Below are positions 45,389 through 53,784 of a stretch of DNA of 64,000 nucleotides, in pieces. The DNA lies in assembly GCA_003152315.1 (NCBI GenBank), contig PLZV01000022.1, forward strand, positions 1-64,000, written 5' to 3'. Position 1 is the stretch's first letter, and every line of letters starts with the position of its first letter. The notes under the pieces were generated by a model. It did not search any database and was not told where the DNA came from. It saw only the letters and a program-made list of their open reading frames with translations. Source of the stretch: Verrucomicrobiota bacterium (GTDB lineage Bacteria > Verrucomicrobiota > Verrucomicrobiia > Palsa-1439). Made by a program: the position numbers and the translations under genes.

Positions 45389-48133
45389 ATGACTTCCGCT
45401 GAAATACGCCAGAGCTTTCTGGATTTCTTCCGCGAAAAACAGCATACCATCGTGCCGTCCAGTTCGTTGCTGCCGGATGCGCCGAACTTGCTGTTCACGA
45501 ATGCGGGGATGAACCAGTTTGTGCCGATCTTTCTCGGCCAGGTGAAGCCGGAGTGGAACCCGGCGCGCACGGCGGACACACAGAAGTGCATCCGTGCGGG
45601 TGGCAAGCACAACGACCTCGAAGAGGTCGGACTCGACACGTATCACCATACGTTCTTCGAGATGCTCGGTAATTGGAGCTTCGGCGATTATTTCAAAAAG
45701 GAAGCCATCGATTGGGCGTGGGAACTCGTCGTCGAGCGGTGGCATTTCCCGAAGGAGAGGCTCTATGCGACCTACTTCGGCGGCGACGACAAGATTGCCG
45801 CTGATACAGAGGCGCGCGATTTGTGGCTATGCTATTTGCCAGCCGATCATGTGCTTCCCGGCAATCGCAAAGATAATTTCTGGATGATGGGCGACACGGG
45901 CCCCTGCGGTCCCTGCAGCGAAATCCATGTTGATCTTACCCCCAATGGGGACGGGGGACCGAAACTCGTCAATTCGGGTTCGCCACTGAGCATTGAAATC
46001 TGGAACCTGGTCTTCATCCAATTCAACGCCAACCCCGACGGTTCACTCGCGCCGCTGGCTGCCAGGCACGTAGACACCGGCATGGGCTTTGAACGCGTCA
46101 CCTCGATGATCCAATGCACTAACGGCTTTAAGGGTTTCACAAAGCGTATCTCGAACTACGAAACGGATGTTTTCAGTCCGATCTTCCGTGAATTGGAAAA
46201 GCTTAGCGGGAAGAAATACACCAGCACCCTTCCGTCCGACAACGCGGGCGAACAGGGCAAGGTGGACATCGCCTTCCGCGTCATCGCCGACCACATTCGC
46301 TGCCTGAGTTTTGCGATTGCTGATGGAATTCAACCTTCGAACGAAGGCCGTGGCTACGTGTTGCGCCGCATACTTCGGCGGGCTGTAAGATACGGTCGGA
46401 ACCTGGGATTTCGTGAGCCGTTTTTTTACAGACTTGTGGATGTGGTCGCCGTGAACTTTGGTGATGTCTTCCCGGAATTACGCCGCAATAAAGCCAAGGT
46501 GGAGAATACCTTGCGAGTGGAGGAGGAGTCGTTTAACAGGACACTGGATGTCGGAATCAAACATTTCGAAGATGCGGCTGACAATGCATTATTCGGGGGT
46601 CGCACGGTTTTGATTGGCGGACATCCTGCTCGGGTCGGTCGTAGCTCAAAGTCCGGTTCAACTTCGGGTTCGCATTCTGGTTCTGTTTCCCATTCTGCCA
46701 CGGGAACGAGAGCGACATCAGGACCAGCTGTTTCCATTTCAGCAGCGGATGCGTTTGAACTCTACGACACCTTTGGTTTCCCGCTCGATTTGACAGAACT
46801 TATGGCGCGTGAGCGCGGATTGACGGTGGATATCGGTGGCTTCGAGATGTTGATGGAACAGCAGCGCCAGCGGGCTCGTGAGGACCACCATAAGAAGAAG
46901 TCGGTAATCAGCGTTTCTGCCGAGGATTTGCAGGTCGAGCCGACGAAGTTTCTCGGGTATGACAATCTTGAACTCGAAGCTGTGGTGGAAGCGGTATCGC
47001 TGGGCGCGGAGAAGACTTTTGATGTCATTCTCGACAAGACACCATTTTATGCGGAGATGGGCGGTCAGGTTGGGGATACGGGGCTGATTGCCTCGGCAAA
47101 GGTGCTCGATACTCAGAAGCAGGGGAATGTGTATGTGCATCGCTCGGCTGCGCCGCTTGAGCAAGGACAAACAGTTCGTGCGTCGGTGGATGTTCCGAGG
47201 CGAGCCAATATCCAGCGGCATCACACCGTTACACATCTTTTCCACTGGGCGTTGCATGAGGTCGTGAGTAAGGACGCGCGACAGAAGGGTTCGCTCGTCG
47301 CGCCGGACCGATTTCGCTTTGATTTCAATCAACCCGAGAAACTCAGTGACCAGCAGATTGCGGACATTGAGAAGCTCGTGAACGAGCGGATCAAGGAAAC
47401 TTTACCCGTCTATTGGTTTGAAATGCTTTTTGCGGAGGTGCGCGGGAAGCCAAACATCATGCAGTTTTTCGGCGATAAGTACGGTGACGTCGTCCGCATC
47501 GTGCAGATTGGTGGACACGACAAGGCGCTGGATGGATTCTCCATGGAACTTTGTGGTGGTACGCACACGAAGACCACGGGTGAGATTGGCTTGTTCAAAA
47601 TCATGCGAGAATCGGCAGTTGCGGCGGGGATTCGGCGCGTCGAAGCGGTCTGCGGACAGTTTGCCCGGGAATTCATTGCGAAGCAAGGTGACCAGGAAAA
47701 GGCTGACGCCGAGAAAGCCAAGGCACGCGAGCTGGATAAGGAGTTGGCCAAGCAACGCCAGGCCGCTGTGGAATCGCAGGCCCCCGCCATGGCCGAGCAG
47801 TTGCTCGCGAAATTGCAGGGCAAGTTGCTCGTGAGTAATCTTGGTGACGCCAACGCCGATCTGTTGCGCGCCGTCGTCAACGTGCTCAAGCCGAAGCTGA
47901 CAAGCGGGATTGTGGTTCTGGGTGGCGTGGCTGAAGGCAAAGTCTCGCTCATCTGTTTGGTTACCCCCGACCTGGTCAAAGAGGGCAAGAATGCCGGCAA
48001 GATCGTCGGCGAACTGGCCAAGATTTGCGGCGGCGGCGGTGGTGGGAAACCTGATCTGGCCCAAGCCGGTGGCAAGCAACCCGAGAAATTGGCTGAAGCC
48101 CTGGCGGCGGCGCCGAAAATCATAGGCTCCTGA
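45389..48133 (+). CDS. alaS: Alanyl-tRNA synthetase with Ser-X repeat insertion
   Basis: This 914-residue class II synthetase charges tRNA-Ala. The aminoacylation domain starts TSAEIRQSFLDFF and has RKGGKHNDLEEVG-like motif 2 (RAGGKHNDLEEVG). The editing domain has HHTVTHLFHWAL and the CGGTHTKTTGEIG zinc site. DHHA1-like C-terminal GGGGGGKPDLAQAGG is present. Between the aminoacylation domain and DAFELYDTFGFPLDL there is an extra low-complexity segment: residues 420-436 have Ser at every second position (SKSGSTSGSHSGSVSHS). This makes it longer than the usual length of about 870-880. Confidence 0.96.
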   Translation: MTSAEIRQSFLDFFREKQHTIVPSSSLLPDAPNLLFTNAGMNQFVPIFLGQVKPEWNPARTADTQKCIRAGGKHNDLEEVGLDTYHHTFFEMLGNWSFGDYFKKEAIDWAWELVVERWHFPKERLYATYFGGDDKIAADTEARDLWLCYLPADHVLPGNRKDNFWMMGDTGPCGPCSEIHVDLTPNGDGGPKLVNSGSPLSIEIWNLVFIQFNANPDGSLAPLAARHVDTGMGFERVTSMIQCTNGFKGFTKRISNYETDVFSPIFRELEKLSGKKYTSTLPSDNAGEQGKVDIAFRVIADHIRCLSFAIADGIQPSNEGRGYVLRRILRRAVRYGRNLGFREPFFYRLVDVVAVNFGDVFPELRRNKAKVENTLRVEEESFNRTLDVGIKHFEDAADNALFGGRTVLIGGHPARVGRSSKSGSTSGSHSGSVSHSATGTRATSGPAVSISAADAFELYDTFGFPLDLTELMARERGLTVDIGGFEMLMEQQRQRAREDHHKKKSVISVSAEDLQVEPTKFLGYDNLELEAVVEAVSLGAEKTFDVILDKTPFYAEMGGQVGDTGLIASAKVLDTQKQGNVYVHRSAAPLEQGQTVRASVDVPRRANIQRHHTVTHLFHWALHEVVSKDARQKGSLVAPDRFRFDFNQPEKLSDQQIADIEKLVNERIKETLPVYWFEMLFAEVRGKPNIMQFFGDKYGDVVRIVQIGGHDKALDGFSMELCGGTHTKTTGEIGLFKIMRESAVAAGIRRVEAVCGQFAREFIAKQGDQEKADAEKAKARELDKELAKQRQAAVESQAPAMAEQLLAKLQGKLLVSNLGDANADLLRAVVNVLKPKLTSGIVVLGGVAEGKVSLICLVTPDLVKEGKNAGKIVGELAKICGGGGGGKPDLAQAGGKQPEKLAEALAAAPKIIGS

Positions 48134-48175
48134 CGCGCTTGCTCTGGCGCGCGCCTCGCCGTATCATCCGTTCCC

Positions 48176-49456
48176 ATGCTCGACATCAAACTCATTCGCG
48201 AAAAACCTGATTTCGTGCGCCAGCGACTCGCCACGCGCGGTCGCGGCGACGAGGCGCGGATCGCGGATATCGCCGTGTTGGATGAGCAGCGACGCAAGCT
48301 GATTAGCGAAGGGGACAACCTCAAGGCCGAGCGCAATACCGTTAGCAAGCAAATCGGCGCGCTGAAGTCGAAGGGAGAGGACGCGAGCGTGCAGATGGCC
48401 GCGATGAAACAGGTCGGTGAACGCATCACGGCGCTCGATGCTGAGGTTGCGACCCTGGACGCCAAGTTGCAGGACATCCTTCTTATGATCCCCAACCTGC
48501 CGCACGAAGGCGTCGCGGTGGGGAAGGAGGCGGCGGACAACCCAGAGGTGAAACACTGGGGTGATGCGCCGAAGTTTGCGTTTCAGCCGAAGGCGCATTG
48601 GGACATCGGCGAACAACTCGGCATTTTGGATTTCGCACGAGCGGCGAAGATTTCCGGCAGTGGATTTATTCTCTACAAAGGCGCGGGCGCGCGTTTGGAG
48701 CGGGCCTTGATCAATTTCCTGCTCGACCTGCACACGAGTGAGCACGGCTACACGGAAGTTTTTCCACCATTTCTCATCAACCGCAATGCAATGATCGGCA
48801 CAGGTCAGTTGCCGAAGTTCGAAGAGGACATGTACCGGCTGCGCGATGAGGAAATGTATCTGGCACCTACCGCAGAGGTACCTGTGGCGAACATTCACCG
48901 CGACGAGATTCTCCGTGAGGAGCAGTTACCGATTTATTATTGCGCTTATACGCCCTGCTTTCGCCGTGAAGCGGGCGCCGCAGGTAAGCAGACACGAGGC
49001 ATGATTCGCGTCCATCAGTTCGACAAGGTCGAGATGATCAAGTTCGTGAAGCCCGAGAACAGCTACGAGGAGTTGGAGAAGATGCTCGCGAACGCCGAGC
49101 ACGTTCTACAGTTGCTCGGGTTGCATTACCGCGTTGTCCTGCTGTGCACCGGCGAGGTGGGGTTTGCCAGCGCCAAGACCTACGATATCGAAGTCTGGGC
49201 GCCGGGTCAGAACGCCTATCTCGAAGTATCGAGTTGCTCGAATTGTGAGGATTTCCAGGCGCGCCGGGCCAACATTCGTTTTAAGGGCAGCGACGGCAAG
49301 AACCGTTTCGTTCATATTCTCAACGGCAGCGGCACGGCGCTGGCGCGTTTGTACGTCGCGCTGCTGGAGACCTATCAGCAGGCCGATGGCACAGTGAAAA
49401 TTCCGGAACCACTGGTGCCATATATGGGCGGACTGCGGGAAATACGGCCTGCTTAG
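48176..49456 (+). CDS. serS: Seryl-tRNA synthetase
   Basis: This 426-residue class II synthetase charges tRNA-Ser (and tRNA-Sec where present). The N-terminal coiled-coil arm (about 25-100) contacts the tRNA extra arm. Motif 2 is YCAYTPCFRREAGAAGKQTRGMIRVHQFDKVE and motif 3 is NGSGTALARLYVALLETYQ. It starts at ATG 48176, 42 nt after alaS. A dispersed repeat follows the stop directly. Confidence 0.97.
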   Translation: MLDIKLIREKPDFVRQRLATRGRGDEARIADIAVLDEQRRKLISEGDNLKAERNTVSKQIGALKSKGEDASVQMAAMKQVGERITALDAEVATLDAKLQDILLMIPNLPHEGVAVGKEAADNPEVKHWGDAPKFAFQPKAHWDIGEQLGILDFARAAKISGSGFILYKGAGARLERALINFLLDLHTSEHGYTEVFPPFLINRNAMIGTGQLPKFEEDMYRLRDEEMYLAPTAEVPVANIHRDEILREEQLPIYYCAYTPCFRREAGAAGKQTRGMIRVHQFDKVEMIKFVKPENSYEELEKMLANAEHVLQLLGLHYRVVLLCTGEVGFASAKTYDIEVWAPGQNAYLEVSSCSNCEDFQARRANIRFKGSDGKNRFVHILNGSGTALARLYVALLETYQQADGTVKIPEPLVPYMGGLREIRPA

Positions 49457-49459
49457 GCT

Positions 49460-49523
49460 GTCATTCTTATCGAGGCGAAGCATCTCGTTAGGGAGCGAGA
49501 CCCTTCGCTCCGCTCAGGGTGAC
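49460..49523 (+). repeat. Palindromic dispersed repeat between serS and tilS
   Basis: GTCATTCT and AGGGTGAC mark the ends. Inside, GCGAAG (49475-49480) and TCTCG (49483-49487) pair with CGAGA (49496-49500) and CTTCGC (49503-49508) around an 8-nt loop. The right end, GAGACCCTTCG then GCTCAGGGTGACA, matches the repeat next to the GIY-YIG gene (334-361). Confidence 0.7.
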
Positions 49524-50868
49524 AACAGAATCAGTCATACTCTCCAAAGTGCAAGCCGCTCTGGCAAAAACACTCGCGCCGGGCGAGGCTCTACTCGTCG
49601 GTGTGTCAGGTGGCGCGGATTCCGTTGCCTTGCTCAGTGTCCTTGTCGAAGTCGGCTGGCAACCGCACGTCTGTCATCTCAATCACCAATTGCGCGGCGC
49701 GGACAGCGATGGGGATGCCGAGTTTGTGCGGCAACTTGCGACACGGTACGGTTTGCCAAGTTCCATTGAGGCGTGCACGGTTGCGCGGGATGAAGATAGC
49801 GCGCGTCGTGCGCGGCAGGAGTTTTTTGGACGCGTGGCCGAACGCACCGGCCTCAAGAAGCTCGTGCTCGCGCACACTGCCGACGATCAGGTTGAAACAT
49901 TCTTGATGCGGCTTCTACGTGGCGCCGGCGTGCCCGGATTGGTTGGCATTTGGCCGGAACGCCAACTGGGGACGTTGCGCGTGATTCGACCGCTGCTGAA
50001 GGTACGGCGGCTGGAAATCATGGAATACCTAACGGCGAAGAAGCTCTCGTATCGCGAAGATAAGTCGAATGCCGACACCCGATTCACCCGCAATCGAATC
50101 CGCCACGAGTTGCTGCCGTTGCTTGAGCGCGAGTACAACCCCGCGATCCGCGACGTCCTCCTCAGCACGGCCGAGATTTTGCGGGACGAGGATTTCTATC
50201 TATTGCATCACGTCGCGCAACGATTCTACATGGCGGCCTGCCAGAACGACGCGGTGAATGTGAAGACATTGGCGAATTACCCGACGGCCATCCAGCGGCG
50301 CGTCTTGCGGTTTTGGCTCGGGGGTGACTCCGAGAGCGGGCCGAGTTTCACCTTTGGTCAAATCGAGGCTGTGCGACATGCGGCGCTTGGTGATGCGCCC
50401 AGCGCGGCCATTGATCTGCCGGATGATTTGGTCGTGTACCGCGAGTACGAGTGGTTGCAGAAAGCGCAGCGGAAAGACCTGGAGCCTGTGAAGGGAAAGT
50501 GGGCCCTGAGCTTGTCAGGTGAGACGATTATCCGAGAGTTGGGCGTGCGGTTTGTTTTGGAGTGCGGTGACGAATCGGCTCATCCCAAAGAACGCTTCGA
50601 TGCTGCTGCACTCGGCGAGGGACTATTCGTCCGCACGTGGGAGAATGGTGACCGTTTTCAGCCGCTGGGGATGAGTGAGACGAAGAAGTTGCAGGACTTC
50701 TTTGTGGATGAGAAAGTGCCACGATTACAGCGCGGTCGTGTGCCGCTGGTTTGCACAGCCGACGGACGCATCGCGTGGATCGTCGGCCAGCGAATCGCCG
50801 AACCGTTCAAGGTAAACGACGATACATGTCGTATCCTGCGCATGAGAGCCGAGTCGATTCAAGGTTGA
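49519..50868 (+). CDS. tilS: tRNA(Ile)-lysidine synthetase
   Basis: This 449-residue ATP-pyrophosphatase modifies the wobble C34 of tRNA-Ile2 to lysidine, changing decoding from AUG to AUA. PP-loop SGGADS is near residues 31-36 (VGVSGGADSVALLSV), and HLNHQLRGADSDGDAEFV and DKSNADTRFTRNRIRHELLPLLE are family hallmarks. The C-terminal TilS domain (NGDRFQPLGMSETKKLQDFFVDEKVPR) is complete. The upstream-most start, GTG 49519, lies inside the dispersed repeat; GTG 49549 is an alternative. aroB follows 39 nt later. Confidence 0.95.
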   Translation: MTTESVILSKVQAALAKTLAPGEALLVGVSGGADSVALLSVLVEVGWQPHVCHLNHQLRGADSDGDAEFVRQLATRYGLPSSIEACTVARDEDSARRARQEFFGRVAERTGLKKLVLAHTADDQVETFLMRLLRGAGVPGLVGIWPERQLGTLRVIRPLLKVRRLEIMEYLTAKKLSYREDKSNADTRFTRNRIRHELLPLLEREYNPAIRDVLLSTAEILRDEDFYLLHHVAQRFYMAACQNDAVNVKTLANYPTAIQRRVLRFWLGGDSESGPSFTFGQIEAVRHAALGDAPSAAIDLPDDLVVYREYEWLQKAQRKDLEPVKGKWALSLSGETIIRELGVRFVLECGDESAHPKERFDAAALGEGLFVRTWENGDRFQPLGMSETKKLQDFFVDEKVPRLQRGRVPLVCTADGRIAWIVGQRIAEPFKVNDDTCRILRMRAESIQG

Positions 50869-50907
50869 CAAGTCCCGGCGCGGCGGGTTGTAATCTGCCG
50901 CAATCCC

Positions 50908-52017
50908 ATGAGTGCGAAAAAAACAGGCGTTCCCGAGCGGGTGCGCGTCGAATTGGGTGAACGTAGTTACGACATCTTGATCGGCAAAGGCTTGCTGTCG
51001 CAAGTCGTTGAGTACTTGCGTCCGCTGAAACTGGGCAAGCACGGCGTCATCATCACGGACACGAACGTGGAGCCGCTGTATGCAGGGGCAATGTGCGACG
51101 CGTTGGGAAAGGGCGGGTTTGCCGCCGAAGTGCTCAGCGTGCCGGCGGGCGAGGCGTCGAAATCACTGCGGCAAGCCAATCGGCTCTTCGAGAAACTGCC
51201 GTCGCATGGATTGGATCGTCAATCGTTTGTCATCGCCCTCGGGGGCGGCGTGGTGGGTGATCTGGCCGGCTTCGTGGCCGCCAGCTATTTGCGCGGTCTG
51301 GCGCTGGTGCAGGTGCCGACGAGCTTGCTGGCGCAGGTTGACAGCTCGGTCGGCGGCAAGACGGGCGTGAACCTACCGCAAGGCAAGAACCTGGTCGGCG
51401 CGTTCTACCAACCGAAACTTGTGCTCGCCGACATCGATACTCTTGGGACATTGCCCGAGCGCGAACTGCGTAGCGGCTTCGCTGAAGTGATCAAGCATGG
51501 TGCGATTCGCGACGCGGAATTCTTCGTATGGCTGGAACGGGAATTCAAGCGGGTTCTGGCGCTCGATCCGAAAGCGGTGACGCACGTGGTGCGGCGTTGT
51601 TGCGAGATCAAAGCGGAGGTCGTCAGTGCGGACGAACGTGAGTCGGGGTTGCGCGCGATCCTTAATTTAGGCCACACGGTGGGCCACGCGATGGAGACGT
51701 TGTCGGATTACAGCGGCCTGCTCCACGGGGAAGCGATTTCGATGGGCATGTGCTGCGGGGCGCGGTTGTCCATCAAGCGCGCCGGCCTGAGCAAAGCGGA
51801 TGCGCAACGGTTGTGCGACCTGATTGCGGCCAGCGGTCTGCCAACACGTCTGGGCAAGACCTTCAAGCTGGGAGAGTTGCTGGAAGCGGCGCGTCTTGAC
51901 AAAAAGGCCCGCGACGGCAAGCTGCGGTTCGTGTTACTGAAACGCCTCGGTGAAGCGTTTGTCTCGGACGCGGTGACGGACGTGGACATCAGGGAGGTCG
52001 TGGATGTCTGCCGTTGA
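50908..52017 (+). CDS. aroB: 3-dehydroquinate synthase
   Basis: This 369-residue enzyme performs the second shikimate step, converting DAHP to 3-dehydroquinate with NAD+ and a divalent metal. ALGGGVVGDLAGFVAASYLRGL (NAD site), PTSLLAQVDSSVGGKTGVN and NLGHTVGHAMETLSDYSGLLHGEAISMGM (metal histidines) are all intact. It starts at ATG 50908. The stop region overlaps the next ORF by 14 bp. Confidence 0.97.
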   Translation: MSAKKTGVPERVRVELGERSYDILIGKGLLSQVVEYLRPLKLGKHGVIITDTNVEPLYAGAMCDALGKGGFAAEVLSVPAGEASKSLRQANRLFEKLPSHGLDRQSFVIALGGGVVGDLAGFVAASYLRGLALVQVPTSLLAQVDSSVGGKTGVNLPQGKNLVGAFYQPKLVLADIDTLGTLPERELRSGFAEVIKHGAIRDAEFFVWLEREFKRVLALDPKAVTHVVRRCCEIKAEVVSADERESGLRAILNLGHTVGHAMETLSDYSGLLHGEAISMGMCCGARLSIKRAGLSKADAQRLCDLIAASGLPTRLGKTFKLGELLEAARLDKKARDGKLRFVLLKRLGEAFVSDAVTDVDIREVVDVCR

Positions 52018-52609
52018 CGAGAACATCGTTCGCGAATATTTCGAGTTACATGGCTTCCTGGTTTGTCAGCGGCGCAAGTATATCGTCCAGGCGCGACAGA
52101 AGAGCGCTGATGAGGAAGTGGATCTAATCGTACTGAATCCGGCTGTCCCACCGGAAGCGGTGCCGGCCGAGTTCGAGATCACTTCCAGGACATTGTCGCA
52201 AGTGTCGCGAGCGATCGTTGCGGTGAAGGGGTGGCACACCGGAGTGTTCGCGCCGGGCGTGCTGGCGAACCAGCCGAAGATTTTTCGGTTTGTGGAGAAA
52301 CGGGTCATCGAAGAGGCGCAGCGGCTGGTCGGGAGCGAAGGCTTGGTAAAAATCCTGATTGTGCCCGGACTGCCGCGCGAGGCAAAAACGCGGCAGCGCA
52401 GCATCGAGGTGTTGCGGTCGAAGGGGGTCGACGGCGTGATCTCGTTTCGGTCGATTTTGCAGGAATTGGTTGCGAGCGTGGCGATCAATCACAACTACCG
52501 AAAATCGGATTTGCTGCAGATTCTGCGGTTGCTGAAGAACTATGAGTTGCTGAAGGAACCGCAGTTGGAATTCGGGTGGAAGCGGCGCAGCCGGAAGGTG
52601 GCGTCGTAA
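52004..52609 (+). CDS. Unknown protein, possible PD-(D/E)xK-like nuclease fold
   Basis: This 201-residue soluble protein matches no family I recognise with certainty. The N-terminal part reads REYFELHGFLVCQRRKY, EEVDLIVLNP and VAVKGWHTG, with E11, D40 and K75 spaced as in some restriction-endonuclease-like folds (helix with E, strand with D, strand with K). The C-terminal part (about 140-200) is helical and basic. The 14-bp overlap with aroB and the 10-nt gap to dprA suggest co-expression and, with dprA, topA and xerC downstream, a DNA-related role. The fold call is inference. Confidence 0.6.
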   Translation: MSAVDENIVREYFELHGFLVCQRRKYIVQARQKSADEEVDLIVLNPAVPPEAVPAEFEITSRTLSQVSRAIVAVKGWHTGVFAPGVLANQPKIFRFVEKRVIEEAQRLVGSEGLVKILIVPGLPREAKTRQRSIEVLRSKGVDGVISFRSILQELVASVAINHNYRKSDLLQILRLLKNYELLKEPQLEFGWKRRSRKVAS

Positions 52610-52619
52610 ACAGGTCGCG

Positions 52620-53774
52620 GTGTCTCGGGTGGCGGAAGCGCGTATGACTTCGCGCGAAGCGTACATTGCCCTCAACATGGTCGACGGCGTCGGACCGATC
52701 CGTGTCCGCGCCTTGCGGGATCGATTTGGCGAGGCACAGGCGATTCTGGCGGCGTCGAAAACCGAGTTGATGCAGGTCGAGGGCGTGGGCGAAGAAGTCG
52801 CGCGGAGCATCATGGGTTGGCGGGAGAAGGTCGATCTCGATGCGGAATTGCAGCGGGTTGAGAAGGCGGGAGTGCGCGTCGTTTGCCGGGACGACGCGGA
52901 ATACCCGAAGAATTTGCGGGAGATTTACGACCCGCCGCTTGTGTTGTACGTGAAGGGAAAGTTGACGGAGCGCGACGCGCTGGCGATTGCTGTGGTCGGG
53001 TCGCGTCGCACGACGCTCTATGGGCAGGATATGGCGCGAAAGCTGGCTTTTCAGTTGGCGCGGGTCGGCGTGACGGTAGTGAGCGGTTTGGCGCGCGGAA
53101 TCGATACCGCGGCGCATAATGGCGCGCTGCAGGCGAAAGGAAGAACGGTGGCCGTGATCGGTTGCGGAATCGATATTGTCTATCCCACGGAGAACAAGAA
53201 GTTGGCCGACGAGATCGTGGAGAAGGGTGGGGCGGTGGTGACAGAGTTTCCGTTCGGCGTGCAGCCCGACCGCCAGAATTTCCCGATGCGGAATCGCATT
53301 ATCAGCGGTTGGTCGCTTGGCGTCGTGGTAGTGGAGGCAAACTTGAAGAGCGGGGCATTGATTACAGCAAATCAGGCGGGGGAGCAGGGTCGGCAGGTGT
53401 TTGCGGTGCCGGGGCGGGCCGATTCAATTTTGTCCAAGGGCGCGAACAAATTGATCAAGGATGGTGCAAAATTGACCGAGGATGTGGAGGATATCCTCAG
53501 CGAATTTGAGTACTTGCTACCGAAAATGGCCACCGAGCCCGCGGAACCGGGCTTGGGGGGTGGGGGTACCAAACCTGCTTTGCAATTGAGCGAAACGGAG
53601 GAGAAGGTGATGGCGCAAGTCGGCAACGAGGAGGTTGCCATCGACGAGATCATTCGAGCCAGCGGTTTGACAACGGCGTGTGTTTCCGCCACGTTATTAG
53701 CGCTGGAGATGAAGCGGCTCGTGAGACAGCTCCCCGGCAAGCAGTACGTGCGTAATGCGGCCTTCGGGTCTTAA
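52620..53774 (+). CDS. dprA: DNA processing protein DprA/Smf
   Basis: This 384-residue protein loads RecA on single-stranded DNA during transformation. An N-terminal helix-hairpin-helix-like segment (NMVDGVGPIRVRALRDRFG), the Rossmann domain (AVVGSRRTTLYGQDMARKLA, SGLARGIDTAAHNGAL, NRIISGWSLGVVVVEANLKSGALITANQAGEQGR) and a C-terminal winged-helix (about 315-375) are all present. The GTG 52620 start gives MSRVAEARM; ATG 52644 is equally plausible. Confidence 0.95.
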   Translation: MSRVAEARMTSREAYIALNMVDGVGPIRVRALRDRFGEAQAILAASKTELMQVEGVGEEVARSIMGWREKVDLDAELQRVEKAGVRVVCRDDAEYPKNLREIYDPPLVLYVKGKLTERDALAIAVVGSRRTTLYGQDMARKLAFQLARVGVTVVSGLARGIDTAAHNGALQAKGRTVAVIGCGIDIVYPTENKKLADEIVEKGGAVVTEFPFGVQPDRQNFPMRNRIISGWSLGVVVVEANLKSGALITANQAGEQGRQVFAVPGRADSILSKGANKLIKDGAKLTEDVEDILSEFEYLLPKMATEPAEPGLGGGGTKPALQLSETEEKVMAQVGNEEVAIDEIIRASGLTTACVSATLLALEMKRLVRQLPGKQYVRNAAFGS

Positions 53775-53784
53775 GAAGAAAAGC

